From the NCBI RefSeq assembly GCF_000715505.1, contig NZ_JHEH01000028.1, positions 1 to 37,557 of the forward strand: 37,557 nt of DNA, in the 5' to 3' direction. Positions within the stretch are counted from its first letter, which is position 1, and each line of letters starts with the position of its first letter. The notes beneath the pieces were generated by a model that saw only the letters and a program-made list of their open reading frames with translations, made no database searches and had not been told where the DNA came from. The stretch comes from Thioclava dalianensis. Lineage in GTDB: Bacteria > Pseudomonadota > Alphaproteobacteria > Rhodobacterales > Rhodobacteraceae. Positions 25,145 to 32,958 of this stretch are shown piece by piece. The translations under genes were made by a program, and so were the position numbers.

Positions 25145-27325
25145 TCAGTCGGCACTTTGCTCCAAAGTGTTTCCAAATCTGGAAACCTTCACATCGTCCT
25201 CGATGAGCGTTGCTTGAGCGGCCCCCGGACGCGCCGCGTGCAGAGCAGCAAGAACATCCTGAGTCGACAATATTTCAGATAGGATAATTCCTTCGGGAGC
25301 AGACGGCCCATAAACCGCGTTGAATGGAATGCCGTAACGGTTGTTGGTCTCCAAAAAACGGGTGATCGCGTCATCTGGGCGGGTCCAGTCGGCCAGCATC
25401 GGCGTGACACCAGAGCTGTTCAATGCCGAAAGAACCGGGTCGCGTTCAAGAACGAGCGCCTTGTTGGCTTTGCAGGTCAAACACCAATCGGCGGTTACAT
25501 CGACAAAAACGACCTCTCCGCGTGATACTCGACGGGCAATATCGCCGCGGTCAAATGTGACCCAGGCAATTTTTCCTGCTTGGGCATCGGGTGCGGCGGG
25601 TGTTGCCAAGAATGGCGCGGCCGCGACCGCGAGTGCCGCCAGCGCCAGCCCAAAGGGCCAGCGAAGAGATCTTGGCACCCAGGGCGATGCCGCTATGAAG
25701 AGCATAACCGCACCGAGAGATGCAACTGTTAGGGCCGCGCGCGATCCAGCAACGCCGAGCAGGACATAGAACAGCCATGCCGCGGTACCCATCAGGAGGA
25801 TGCCAAGGCCGGCTTTCAAGGCGATCATCCAGCGGCCGGGCTTGGGCACGAACCGAACAACGTTCGGCACGATGGCCACCAACAGATATGGGCTGGCCAG
25901 ACCTAACCCGAGAAAGGTGAAAACGACAGCGATGTCTATCACCCGCCCCGCAAGTGCGAATGCGATAGCTGTTCCAAGAAACGGCGCGGAGCAGGGAGTA
26001 GCCATGACCGCCCCGAAAAATCCGGTGGCAAAATCCGCTCCATACCCGGCCGTACCTCCTGCTTTCATCAACCGCGTTGTCAGGGCGGCAGGCAAAGAGA
26101 ATTCGAACAGTCCAAACAGGTTTGCGGTGAACAGACCAAGGATCAGGAGCATCAGAACCAGGAACGTTGGGCTCTGGAACTGGAGCCCCCAACCGACGGC
26201 AACGCCAATCTTTTGCAATGCGAAGAGAACAGCCGCGAGTGCCCACATAAAGACCATGACTCCGGCGGCGGCGGCCAAGAAGCCTGCCCTGACTTGGGCA
26301 TTGCCGCGTCCTTCGGATTTCAGGGCAGAAGATAACTTGATCGACAGAACAGGAAGCACGCAAGGCATGGCGTTCAGGATCAAGCCCCCAAGAAAAGCGA
26401 TGATGGCGATCCAGATCACTTGATCAATGCCGGGGACCACCCGATCAATACTGAAAGGGGGAGTTGGGGCGGTTGTTGCCCGATCTGGCGTGACGGTGAG
26501 GGCGTGATCCGGCCCGTCCGTCACGGTTACCCGTGGCGGCGCGTCTGTATCTGCCATGTAGGCAAGAATTGGGAATTCAGCCCAAAGCGTTCGCCCGCTT
26601 GCCCCAAGGCGAATGTCGGGCTTCCCCAACGTGTTGCCATCACCAATTTCAGGAAAGACGTCCGGGGTTTTGAAGGCAGTCGTGGCAGCTATTTCTATCG
26701 TTAGGCGGGTGAAATCATCGTTTATATGGGATGTGGCGGCGGTCACGCCTGCCGCTCCTCCTTCCGCCGGAACGCGTGCGAGAAATGCCCCGATACGATT
26801 AGCCGAGACTTGATCGATTGAGTTCCCCTGAGGCAACGAAAGTGCCAAGTCAAAATCCTGGGGGACACAAACTGCTGAGCAGGTCAAGAGCTTGACGTTT
26901 GCTCTGAGTTCGACAGGTTCCCCAGGATCCTTCAGGGTGATCTGAAGTGGAAAGACAACCTCATCATGATAGCCGAAGTTTTCGATGCCAAAGGCAGTGA
27001 ACCGCTCGGGCGCAGGCCATAGGAAATCAACGCCCGCGACATTCGTCGACCCGCTCCAGTCGATCTGTGGCGGAATGCCAACCTCGCCAGGCGAACGCCA
27101 ATAGGTTTTCCATCCGTCAGCAAGGTTCAGATCCAGACCGGCGGAGAGCGTTTGAGCTTCGGCGGAAACGGCATCCTCGGCGGAGATCAGCCGCGCTTCC
27201 ACCGCAGTGACCTTGTGGGCGACTGATACCTCGGCCGTTGCAGCAAAGGGGATCAAGAGCCAGAACATTGCGGCAGCGAGGGTACCGCAGAAAGCAAGAC
27301 GGATTGGCGAGCGCCAGATGGTCAT
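25145..27325 (-). CDS. scsB: DsbD-family thiol-disulfide reductase, ScsB-like
   Basis: The start at 27325 is favoured by GGAGATAG and a signal peptide (LAFCGTLAAAMFWLLIPFA). The 726-residue protein has three redox parts: an N-terminal immunoglobulin-like domain with the Cys pair in LTCSAVCVPQDF; a membrane domain with Cys in NAMPCVLPVL and ATPCSAPFLG; and a C-terminal thioredoxin domain with ADWCLTCKANK. ScsB-type proteins pass electrons from cytosolic thioredoxin to periplasmic partners such as ScsC and protect thiols from copper. The start overlaps the lipoprotein stop (ATGA). Its likely partner, a ScsC-like protein, is at 32958, in the divergent operon. Confidence 0.88.
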   Translation of the reverse strand: MTIWRSPIRLAFCGTLAAAMFWLLIPFAATAEVSVAHKVTAVEARLISAEDAVSAEAQTLSAGLDLNLADGWKTYWRSPGEVGIPPQIDWSGSTNVAGVDFLWPAPERFTAFGIENFGYHDEVVFPLQITLKDPGEPVELRANVKLLTCSAVCVPQDFDLALSLPQGNSIDQVSANRIGAFLARVPAEGGAAGVTAATSHINDDFTRLTIEIAATTAFKTPDVFPEIGDGNTLGKPDIRLGASGRTLWAEFPILAYMADTDAPPRVTVTDGPDHALTVTPDRATTAPTPPFSIDRVVPGIDQVIWIAIIAFLGGLILNAMPCVLPVLSIKLSSALKSEGRGNAQVRAGFLAAAAGVMVFMWALAAVLFALQKIGVAVGWGLQFQSPTFLVLMLLILGLFTANLFGLFEFSLPAALTTRLMKAGGTAGYGADFATGFFGAVMATPCSAPFLGTAIAFALAGRVIDIAVVFTFLGLGLASPYLLVAIVPNVVRFVPKPGRWMIALKAGLGILLMGTAAWLFYVLLGVAGSRAALTVASLGAVMLFIAASPWVPRSLRWPFGLALAALAVAAAPFLATPAAPDAQAGKIAWVTFDRGDIARRVSRGEVVFVDVTADWCLTCKANKALVLERDPVLSALNSSGVTPMLADWTRPDDAITRFLETNNRYGIPFNAVYGPSAPEGIILSEILSTQDVLAALHAARPGAAQATLIEDDVKVSRFGNTLEQSAD

Positions 27326-27570
27326 CGCACTATCTCCAGGCTTTGAACTTGAGTGGCAACAAAGCCTGATCGGCCGTTTACACAATCCAACTGGCCCACA
27401 CCGTTGGAGATAGGCCCTGCCAGACGACATCCATTGGGCAGCTCCAGCTCTGGTGACTTTGTCGACAAAGTTGGCGGCGGGTTTGTCGGGCACAGGACTG
27501 GTCCGCCGGAACAAGCGCTCACGAAAATCGCTCCCAAGAAGACAGTCGCCAGCCGCGCTCTTGTTCTCAT
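27322..27570 (-). CDS. Small lipoprotein
   Basis: This 82-residue protein has a short signal ending in the lipobox FVSAC, so it should be lipid-modified at Cys20 and anchored to a membrane. The mature part contains three further Cys (VLCPTNP, NGCRLAG, LDCVNG) and no recognised domain. It sits between the small membrane protein gene (6 bp upstream) and scsB (4 bp overlap), which points to a role tied to ScsB or to periplasmic thiols. It is a natural candidate substrate for the Lgt encoded at 15582. Confidence 0.7.
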   Translation of the reverse strand: MRTRARLATVFLGAIFVSACSGGPVLCPTNPPPTLSTKSPELELPNGCRLAGPISNGVGQLDCVNGRSGFVATQVQSLEIVR

Positions 27571-27576
27571 TTCGAC

Positions 27577-27873
27577 TTACCGCCGGACGGCGCTGTCGGT
27601 CATATCTTCAATCAGCACTGGCTGGGGGGCGGTCTTCTTGTGCTTGTCGCTTCCATGGCATGAACGCCCCATCATCTTGTGCATCACAAAATGGGCGCCA
27701 ACGCAGAGCACCAGAGGCGCAAAGACGGTAGCGTTTGCCCAAAGGCCTGCGACGGTGCCTCCGCCAATCAGGAAAGCTGCGATGGGTAGAAGCATGACAG
27801 CACAGCAAGCCATCATGCCCCAGTGCATCAACTTTCCGTGGCGATTGCCACCTGACTCGCTATCCTCTTGCAT
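27577..27873 (-). CDS. Small membrane protein, DUF2933-like
   Basis: The ATG at 27873 follows AGAGGTGG at good spacing; a GTG at 27882 is the alternative. The 98-residue protein has two hydrophobic segments: one starting HWGMMACCAVMLLPIAAF and one with VFAPLVLCVGAHFVMHKMMG. Cys pairs and Met/His at the ends of the helices (MMACC, HFVMHKMM, SCHGSDKH) suit Cu(I) binding. It resembles small DUF2933-type proteins of metal islands, but that match is by general pattern. It is the first gene behind the CueR-type promoter at 27906-27936. Confidence 0.6.
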   Translation of the reverse strand: MQEDSESGGNRHGKLMHWGMMACCAVMLLPIAAFLIGGGTVAGLWANATVFAPLVLCVGAHFVMHKMMGRSCHGSDKHKKTAPQPVLIEDMTDSAVRR

Positions 27874-27905
27874 GGAATCCACCTCTGATTTTGGTCAACG
27901 TATCC

Positions 27906-27945
27906 TGTTTAGCTTGATCTCCCGCTGGAAGGTCAAGGATACACT
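27906..27945. promoter_or_regulatory. Symmetric CueR-type operator between divergent operons
   Basis: On the minus strand TTGACC (27936-27931) is followed after 19 bp by TAAACA (27911-27906), serving the scsB operon. The spacer starts TTCCAG like the other three sites, but the right half is degenerate. On the plus strand TTGATC (27914-27919) is followed after 19-20 bp by ATACAC or TACACT (to 27945), facing the L,D-transpeptidase gene at 28037. CTTGA and TCAAG flank the site symmetrically. One regulator dimer could therefore control both operons. Confidence 0.65.
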
Positions 27946-28036
27946 TCGATACAAATCTTGCGGCCTGTTGCGGTTGAGATTCAGCCCCATCTGAGCAATG
28001 CCTGTCTCGTCCAATTGAGTAACCAAGGACGAACAA

Positions 28037-28600
28037 ATGGCAGAGAGACCGAGTTTGAACAGGCGGAGCCTGATTGCAATTTCAGGCGCATTCTTGATGA
28101 CCCCCCACACTCTCCGGGCGGAAGAGGCTGGTGTGGTAAGACGCAATATCTCGTCGTTCGTTCTCCACAATTGGCGTGATCACTTTGACCGTCTCGGGAA
28201 GGGCATCATCATTTCGGATACTGTCACAAAGGTGCTCCAACACTGGACAGAAGATGAAGAGATGCGGATTTACCCGACCTCTGTTCCCTTGACTGATGAA
28301 TTGACGAAGCGCGGGTATACAGAAGTTGTCGAGAAACGGGAAAATCCAGGTTGGGCGCCGACCCCTTCAATGCGTGAACGCAACCCGGAATGGCCAGCCT
28401 ATGTGCCTGGAGGAGATCCCTCCAATCCTTTGGGAACGCGTGCGCTCTATCTGTCGTGGCAATACTACAGGATCCACGGAACTCAAGACACGCGGAAAAT
28501 CGGGCGTAGATCATCAAACGGCTGCATCGGCCTTTACAACGAACATATAGAAGAGGTCTTCGACCGCACGCCGGTCGGGACGCAGGTTAAGTTGATCTGA
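28037..28600 (+). CDS. L,D-transpeptidase (YkuD family)
   Basis: The 187-residue exported protein has an N-terminal signal with a twin Arg (LNRRSLIAISGAFLM). The YkuD catalytic signature is complete: HGT with His147, and SSNGCIGL with nucleophile Cys163. Such enzymes form 3-3 peptidoglycan crosslinks or link lipoproteins to the wall. It is first in the plus-strand operon behind the shared CueR-type operator. Copper is known to inhibit L,D-transpeptidases by binding the catalytic Cys, so inducing an extra copy under copper stress makes sense. It lies 29 bp before the cytochrome gene. AAGGACG precedes the start. Confidence 0.88.
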   Translation: MAERPSLNRRSLIAISGAFLMTPHTLRAEEAGVVRRNISSFVLHNWRDHFDRLGKGIIISDTVTKVLQHWTEDEEMRIYPTSVPLTDELTKRGYTEVVEKRENPGWAPTPSMRERNPEWPAYVPGGDPSNPLGTRALYLSWQYYRIHGTQDTRKIGRRSSNGCIGLYNEHIEEVFDRTPVGTQVKLI

Positions 28601-28629
28601 ACGGATCACATGCAGGAGAGTAAAACACT

Positions 28630-29094
28630 ATGAATTTCTGGGGATGGTTCGTTGGCGGGTTCTTCGTGCTCGGCCTTGGAGCGGTCGGTTGGCAGGCGTT
28701 GCAGCCGGCCCCGGCGCAGACTGCTCAAGGACACTCAATGGTTCCGCCGGACACGAGCGGCATACCTCAGGGCGCGCCCATTGCCAATGTACTCCTTCCA
28801 GCTGAATTCTCTCCGCAAGCCCAAATGGGGCAACGCGCGTTCGAGGCAAAATGCGCCAGCTGTCATGGTGAAAATGCCGCAGGCCAGAATGGGGTCGCTC
28901 CTCCGCTTGTTCACAAAATCTACGAGCCGAACCACCATTCGGATGCCGCGTTCCTGAATGCGGCGCAAAACGGCGTCCAATCTCATCACTGGAATTTTGG
29001 CAATATGCCTCGCGTTGAAGGCCTCACCCAAGGTGATGTGAAGATGATTGCGGGATACGTGCGCGAACTGCAGCGCGCGAACGGGATCAACTGA
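28630..29094 (+). CDS. Membrane-anchored cytochrome c
   Basis: The 154-residue protein has an N-terminal membrane segment (FWGWFVGGFFVLGLGAVGW), a Pro- and Gln-rich linker and one heme motif CASCH (Cys75, Cys78, His79). It is most probably anchored in the inner membrane facing the periplasm. A Met in FGNMPRVEGLT near residue 120 is the likely sixth ligand. It lies between the L,D-transpeptidase and a C-x5-C protein and probably feeds or drains electrons within the operon's cytochrome and oxidase set. Confidence 0.9.
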   Translation: MNFWGWFVGGFFVLGLGAVGWQALQPAPAQTAQGHSMVPPDTSGIPQGAPIANVLLPAEFSPQAQMGQRAFEAKCASCHGENAAGQNGVAPPLVHKIYEPNHHSDAAFLNAAQNGVQSHHWNFGNMPRVEGLTQGDVKMIAGYVRELQRANGIN

Positions 29095-29096
29095 CT

Positions 29097-29456
29097 TTGG
29101 TCGCCAGGCTGAACATATTCCGTAGCGCGATCCAGATTCTCCTGTTGGTCTCGATCGCGTTATTTGTCGTCCTCCCGGCGGGATCTCTCGATGCAATTGG
29201 CCATGAAACGGTCGCTGCCAAAGTTTCCGAACGAAGTGCGCAAAAACATCAGACCTCTCATGAGGAAGATGCAGATAATCTTCTCCCCGGGCATTGCGAT
29301 CCGGGGCCGGACTGCTCGAAAAATATGGTAATTGTCATTTTATCAGCTCCGAGAGCTTCGACCAACTTGTCGCAATTGCCTCGCGAACATCCAGATCAGA
29401 GCTTTTCTAACCGGAATGTCCTAAGGGACACCCCGCCTCCCAAACACCTATCCTGA
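29097..29456 (+). CDS. Small secreted or anchored C-x5-C protein, TTG start
   Basis: This 119-residue frame starts with TTG at 29097, 2 bp after the cytochrome stop; no suitable ATG exists upstream of its hydrophobic segment (IFRSAIQILLLVSIALFVVL). The mature part is His- and acid-rich (QKHQTSHEEDADNLL) and has GHCDPGPDC, again Cys-x5-Cys. The C-terminus is Pro-rich and unstructured. No known family was recognised. The layout matches the protein at 24673. Translation start is the least certain part; the operon position and the signal segment support a real gene. Confidence 0.55.
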   Translation: MVARLNIFRSAIQILLLVSIALFVVLPAGSLDAIGHETVAAKVSERSAQKHQTSHEEDADNLLPGHCDPGPDCSKNMVIVILSAPRASTNLSQLPREHPDQSFSNRNVLRDTPPPKHLS

Positions 29457-29520
29457 CCTAGGGGCAACCACGCCTCATCAAATTAAATCTATCAAGCATG
29501 GAAATACAGGATACGGAACG

Positions 29521-30093
29521 ATGAAAAGCAAACTGATGATCGGCCTCTTGGCTGGAACGACAATGGCCGCAGCTGCATTTGCACATGGTGGCGCGGAAGG
29601 TGTCGTCAAAGAACGCATGGACGGCATGATGGCCATGGGGCAATCGGTCAAAGAACTGGCTCCGATGATGCGTGGTGAAATCACCTATGATGCTGAAGCT
29701 GTTCGTACGGGAGCACGCGTCTTTGTCGAACATAGCGAAGGCATGACCGAATTGTTTCCCGAAGGGTCTGCTGGGAAACCGTCCGAAGCAAAGTCCGAGA
29801 TCTGGTCGGATTGGGAAGAATTCAGTGCGCTCGCAGAGCAGCTCAAGGTGGTTAGCGAAGGTCTTGCCGAGGCCGCCGACAACGGGCTTATGGCGTCAGG
29901 TGCGGGAATGGATGCAGGCTCCATGATGGGCACGCAATCCCCCGGAAGCATGATGGGAGCTTCGTCCATGATGGGAACTTCGTCAGGAAGCCCGATGATG
30001 GACTATGCCTCGATGCCCGCAGATGGGGCATTCAACATGGTGACCCAGACATGTTCGGCATGTCACGCGAAATTCCGCTACGAGGCGAAGTAA
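29521..30093 (+). CDS. Cytochrome c556/c'-type protein with Met-rich insert
   Basis: The 190-residue protein has a signal peptide ending near AFAHG and a C-terminal heme motif CSACH (Cys178, Cys181, His182), the placement typical of cytochrome c' and c556. RMDGMMAMGQSVKEL near residue 28-42 fits the first helix with the Met ligand. Between the third and last helices lies a Met/Ser/Gly-rich insert, about 123-165, with SMMG repeated three times (GSMMGTQS, GSMMGASS and MMGTSS), unlike usual family members. It likely binds Cu(I). It starts 64 bp after the C-x5-C gene and ends 2 bp before the diheme cytochrome. Confidence 0.87.
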   Translation: MKSKLMIGLLAGTTMAAAAFAHGGAEGVVKERMDGMMAMGQSVKELAPMMRGEITYDAEAVRTGARVFVEHSEGMTELFPEGSAGKPSEAKSEIWSDWEEFSALAEQLKVVSEGLAEAADNGLMASGAGMDAGSMMGTQSPGSMMGASSMMGTSSGSPMMDYASMPADGAFNMVTQTCSACHAKFRYEAK

Positions 30094-30095
30094 AG

Positions 30096-31040
30096 ATGTG
30101 CCGGATGAAAAAACTGGTCTTTGCTGCAGGGGCGCTTTGCGCCCTTGTGGTCGGCGGCCTTGTGATCTGGCCGATTGGCAAGGTGCCCGCGTCGATCACG
30201 CAAACGGGTGATGTCCAGCGCGGCGCCTATTTGGCTCGCGTATCCGGGTGCATTTCATGCCACACCAATTCAGAGGCTGGCGGCGCCGCACTCGCAGGCG
30301 GCGCGGGGCTGGCGACAGATTTTGGCACGTTTTTTCCGCCCAATCTGACGACAGACAAAGAGAACGGCATCGGGGGGTGGACGGTTGAGCAGTTCGCCAA
30401 GGCGGTTCGCCAGGGCATTAGTCCTAGCGGAGAGCCGTATTATCCCGCTTTTTCCTATCCGTTCTATGCGGATTTCACGGATCAGGACATTGCCGACCTT
30501 TGGGCAGCTTTCCAGACCGTGCCACCAGTCGCCGAGGCAGCGCTTGAGCATGATGTCAAGTTTCCTTTCGATCAGAGATGGGGCCTGAAGCTATGGCGGG
30601 CGGCCTATCTCTACGATCCACCCACGGAACCCATTGACGAGAAAAACGCACAATGGAACCGCGGTCGCGAGCTGGTTCGAGGTGCAGCACATTGCGGTGC
30701 TTGCCACACGCCACGCAATATCGGAGGCGGGCGCCTGCTTGACGCGGTTTTTGCTGGAAATGAGGCATTGCCAGGGGGGAGCAAGGCGCCTTCGATCACG
30801 CCGAACTCTCTGGCGGAACGCGGCTGGACCGTTTCCAACCTCGCCTATGCGTTGCGTACTGGCGTGACGCCGTCAGGCGACGCTTTCGGCGGCAGCATGG
30901 TGGAGGTCGTGCAGGGCAATACGCGCTTTTTGTCCCCCGATGATCTGGAAGCGATGGCCGTGTACTTGCTTGATGGTGACGAACCTCGAGCCGACCGGGT
31001 CGCTCAGGGCGAGGGCGCCGCTGCTAATAAAGACATGTGA
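30096..31040 (+). CDS. Diheme cytochrome c
   Basis: The start at 30096 lies 2 bp after the preceding stop; an ATG at 30105 is possible. The 314-residue protein has a membrane segment (LVFAAGALCALVVGGLVIW) and two cytochrome c domains with CISCH (Cys52, Cys55, His56) and CGACH (Cys200, Cys203, His204). It resembles the cytochrome subunits of membrane dehydrogenases (DISPLAYED features: FPPNLTTDKENGIGGWT and FLSPDDLEAMAVYLLDGD). No dehydrogenase is encoded beside it; the next gene, 56 bp on, is a multicopper oxidase, a more probable partner. It faces the periplasm. Confidence 0.88.
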   Translation: MCRMKKLVFAAGALCALVVGGLVIWPIGKVPASITQTGDVQRGAYLARVSGCISCHTNSEAGGAALAGGAGLATDFGTFFPPNLTTDKENGIGGWTVEQFAKAVRQGISPSGEPYYPAFSYPFYADFTDQDIADLWAAFQTVPPVAEAALEHDVKFPFDQRWGLKLWRAAYLYDPPTEPIDEKNAQWNRGRELVRGAAHCGACHTPRNIGGGRLLDAVFAGNEALPGGSKAPSITPNSLAERGWTVSNLAYALRTGVTPSGDAFGGSMVEVVQGNTRFLSPDDLEAMAVYLLDGDEPRADRVAQGEGAAANKDM

Positions 31041-31096
31041 CTGCAATAGAGACAATGTGTGAGCCAAAACTGGCTCGCACAACAAACGAGAACGAA

Positions 31097-32491
31097 ATGA
31101 CACACACCAGAAGAGCATTCATTCAATCGGGGTTGGCAATGAGTGCGTTGAGCTTCTTCCCCAAGGCCGGATCTGCAGCCACCCCTGAATTTCAGGTGAT
31201 GACAGCGCAAAGTGGCGCCGTACAACTCGCCCCTCCGGACTACCCCAAGACGGAGATTTGGGGCTATGACGGAAAGTTTCCTGGCCCCGTGATCCGTGTT
31301 CGGCAGGGCGCGCGTCTTCAACGTCGGCTCGTCAACAAGTTGCCGCAGGCGACGTCCCTGCACTGGCATGGCGTGCGGATATCAAATGCGATGGACGGCG
31401 TGGCCGGGCTCACCCAAGATGCCATCCCCACAGGCGAAACCTTCGACTACGATTTTGCCGTTCCAGATGCAGGAACTTTTTGGTTTCACGCGCATAATCG
31501 CTCCGTCGAACAGGTCGCTCGTGGGCTCTACGGAGCGTTGATCGTCGAAGAACCGATAGCCCCGGATGTTGATCGCGATGAAGTCCTTATTCTTGACGAT
31601 TGGCTCCTCAACCCGGAGACCGCACAACTCGACCCAGATTTTGAAGCCGTTCATGATCGTAGCCATGCAGGCCGACGTGGCAACTTTGTCGCCACCAACG
31701 GAAGCTTCAATTCTACGCTCAACGTGAGCCAGGGTGAGCGGATGCGGCTTCGGTTGATCAACGCGGCAAATGCCAGGATCTTTGTTTTGGGCCTGTCAGG
31801 TCTAAAGGGGTGGGTGATGGCGTTCGACGGAATGCCACTGGTGACGCCGAGTGAGATCAGCGAACCGATCATCCTTGGGCCGGGCCAACGAGCGGATTTG
31901 TTTGTCGACGTCATTGCGGATGAAGGGGAAAGTGCTCATCTGGTGCGGCTTGAAGACGGCCAGGGATTTGCCCAAACCGAGTTTCGCGTGACCGGCACTT
32001 TGGCCTCCGCTGTGCGGGATGTCCCCCAAGTTCTGCCACCGAACCCTAATATGGATGTGCCGGGACTGGAGCAGGCGAGACGCATCAGGCTCAACATGGA
32101 AGGCGGGGCAATGGGCAACCTTGACGCAGCCATACTTGAGGGTGAGCGAAAAACGTTCCGCCAACTGGTCGACGCGAACCAGTTCTGGGCTTTCAATGGT
32201 ACCGTGGGCATGACCGAGAAGCCACTGGCTAGCCTGTCACGCGGTGAAACAGCGCGAGTGGAGATCTACAACGATACATCCTTCCCCCACGCCATGCATT
32301 TGCACGGGATGCATTTCCGGGAGGTGCTGGAGGGCGGTGAAGTTGGTCCCCTGCAGGATACCTTGCTGATGTTCGGTGGCGAGACTCGCGAGATCGCCTT
32401 CGTTGCCGACAATCCGGGAAAGTGGCTGTTTCACTGTCACATGCTCTCGCACGCGGCATCCGGCATGATGACGTGGCTGGAGGTCGCATGA
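31097..32491 (+). CDS. Second multicopper oxidase
   Basis: The start at 31097 opens a twin-arginine signal (THTRRAFIQSGLAMSALSFF), giving 464 residues. Copper ligands are intact: HWHG at 89-92, His131 and His133 in FHAHNRSVEQ, HAMHLHG with His398, His401 and His403, and HCHMLSH at 446-452 followed by Met457 or nearby. It lacks the Met-rich segment of the oxidase at 5605, so it may have a different substrate or take electrons from the cytochromes encoded on either side. The stop overlaps the next cytochrome gene (ATGA). Bilirubin-oxidase-like or copper-nitrite-like functions are alternatives that the three-domain layout makes less likely for nitrite. Confidence 0.88.
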   Translation: MTHTRRAFIQSGLAMSALSFFPKAGSAATPEFQVMTAQSGAVQLAPPDYPKTEIWGYDGKFPGPVIRVRQGARLQRRLVNKLPQATSLHWHGVRISNAMDGVAGLTQDAIPTGETFDYDFAVPDAGTFWFHAHNRSVEQVARGLYGALIVEEPIAPDVDRDEVLILDDWLLNPETAQLDPDFEAVHDRSHAGRRGNFVATNGSFNSTLNVSQGERMRLRLINAANARIFVLGLSGLKGWVMAFDGMPLVTPSEISEPIILGPGQRADLFVDVIADEGESAHLVRLEDGQGFAQTEFRVTGTLASAVRDVPQVLPPNPNMDVPGLEQARRIRLNMEGGAMGNLDAAILEGERKTFRQLVDANQFWAFNGTVGMTEKPLASLSRGETARVEIYNDTSFPHAMHLHGMHFREVLEGGEVGPLQDTLLMFGGETREIAFVADNPGKWLFHCHMLSHAASGMMTWLEVA

Positions 32492-32958
32492 GATCAGCTT
32501 ACCTGGCGGTAATTTCATCCATTGGCCTGATTGGGCTAGGTGCAACCTGGTGGTTCAGCGGCAATGCCTCCCAGGGTTCTTCCCCGTTTGACGACGTCAA
32601 TATCGAACTGGGGCAAGCTCTCTATTCTGAAAACTGTGCGTCCTGCCATGGCGCCAATCTCGAAGGGCAACCAGACTGGCGAAGCCCTGGTTCAGATGGC
32701 CGCCTGCCCGCGCCGCCGCATGATCGCAACGGTCATACCTGGCACCATAGTGACCAGATTTTGTTCTCCTACACCAAGCTCGGGGGGGCGGAACTGATGC
32801 GACAACAGGGCTCAGATTTCGACAGTGGCATGCCGGGCTTCGCCGGCAAACTCACAGATCAGGAAATTTGGAACATTCTCGGCTTCATTAAGTCGACCTG
32901 GCCAGAGCGAGAGCGCAATGCTCAGGCCGCACGCACAGCAGCAGAACAAGAGGGATAA
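32488..32958 (+). CDS. Membrane-anchored cytochrome c
   Basis: The 156-residue protein has an N-terminal membrane anchor (SAYLAVISSIGLIGLGATWW) and the heme motif CASCH (Cys50, Cys53, His54). The Met ligand is most likely in DSGMPGFAGKLT, a standard class I context. It overlaps the multicopper oxidase by 4 bp and the ScsC-like gene by 1 bp, so it is tightly coupled to both. The pairing with the oxidase suggests a direct electron transfer partner in the periplasm. Confidence 0.9.
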   Translation: MRSAYLAVISSIGLIGLGATWWFSGNASQGSSPFDDVNIELGQALYSENCASCHGANLEGQPDWRSPGSDGRLPAPPHDRNGHTWHHSDQILFSYTKLGGAELMRQQGSDFDSGMPGFAGKLTDQEIWNILGFIKSTWPERERNAQAARTAAEQEG

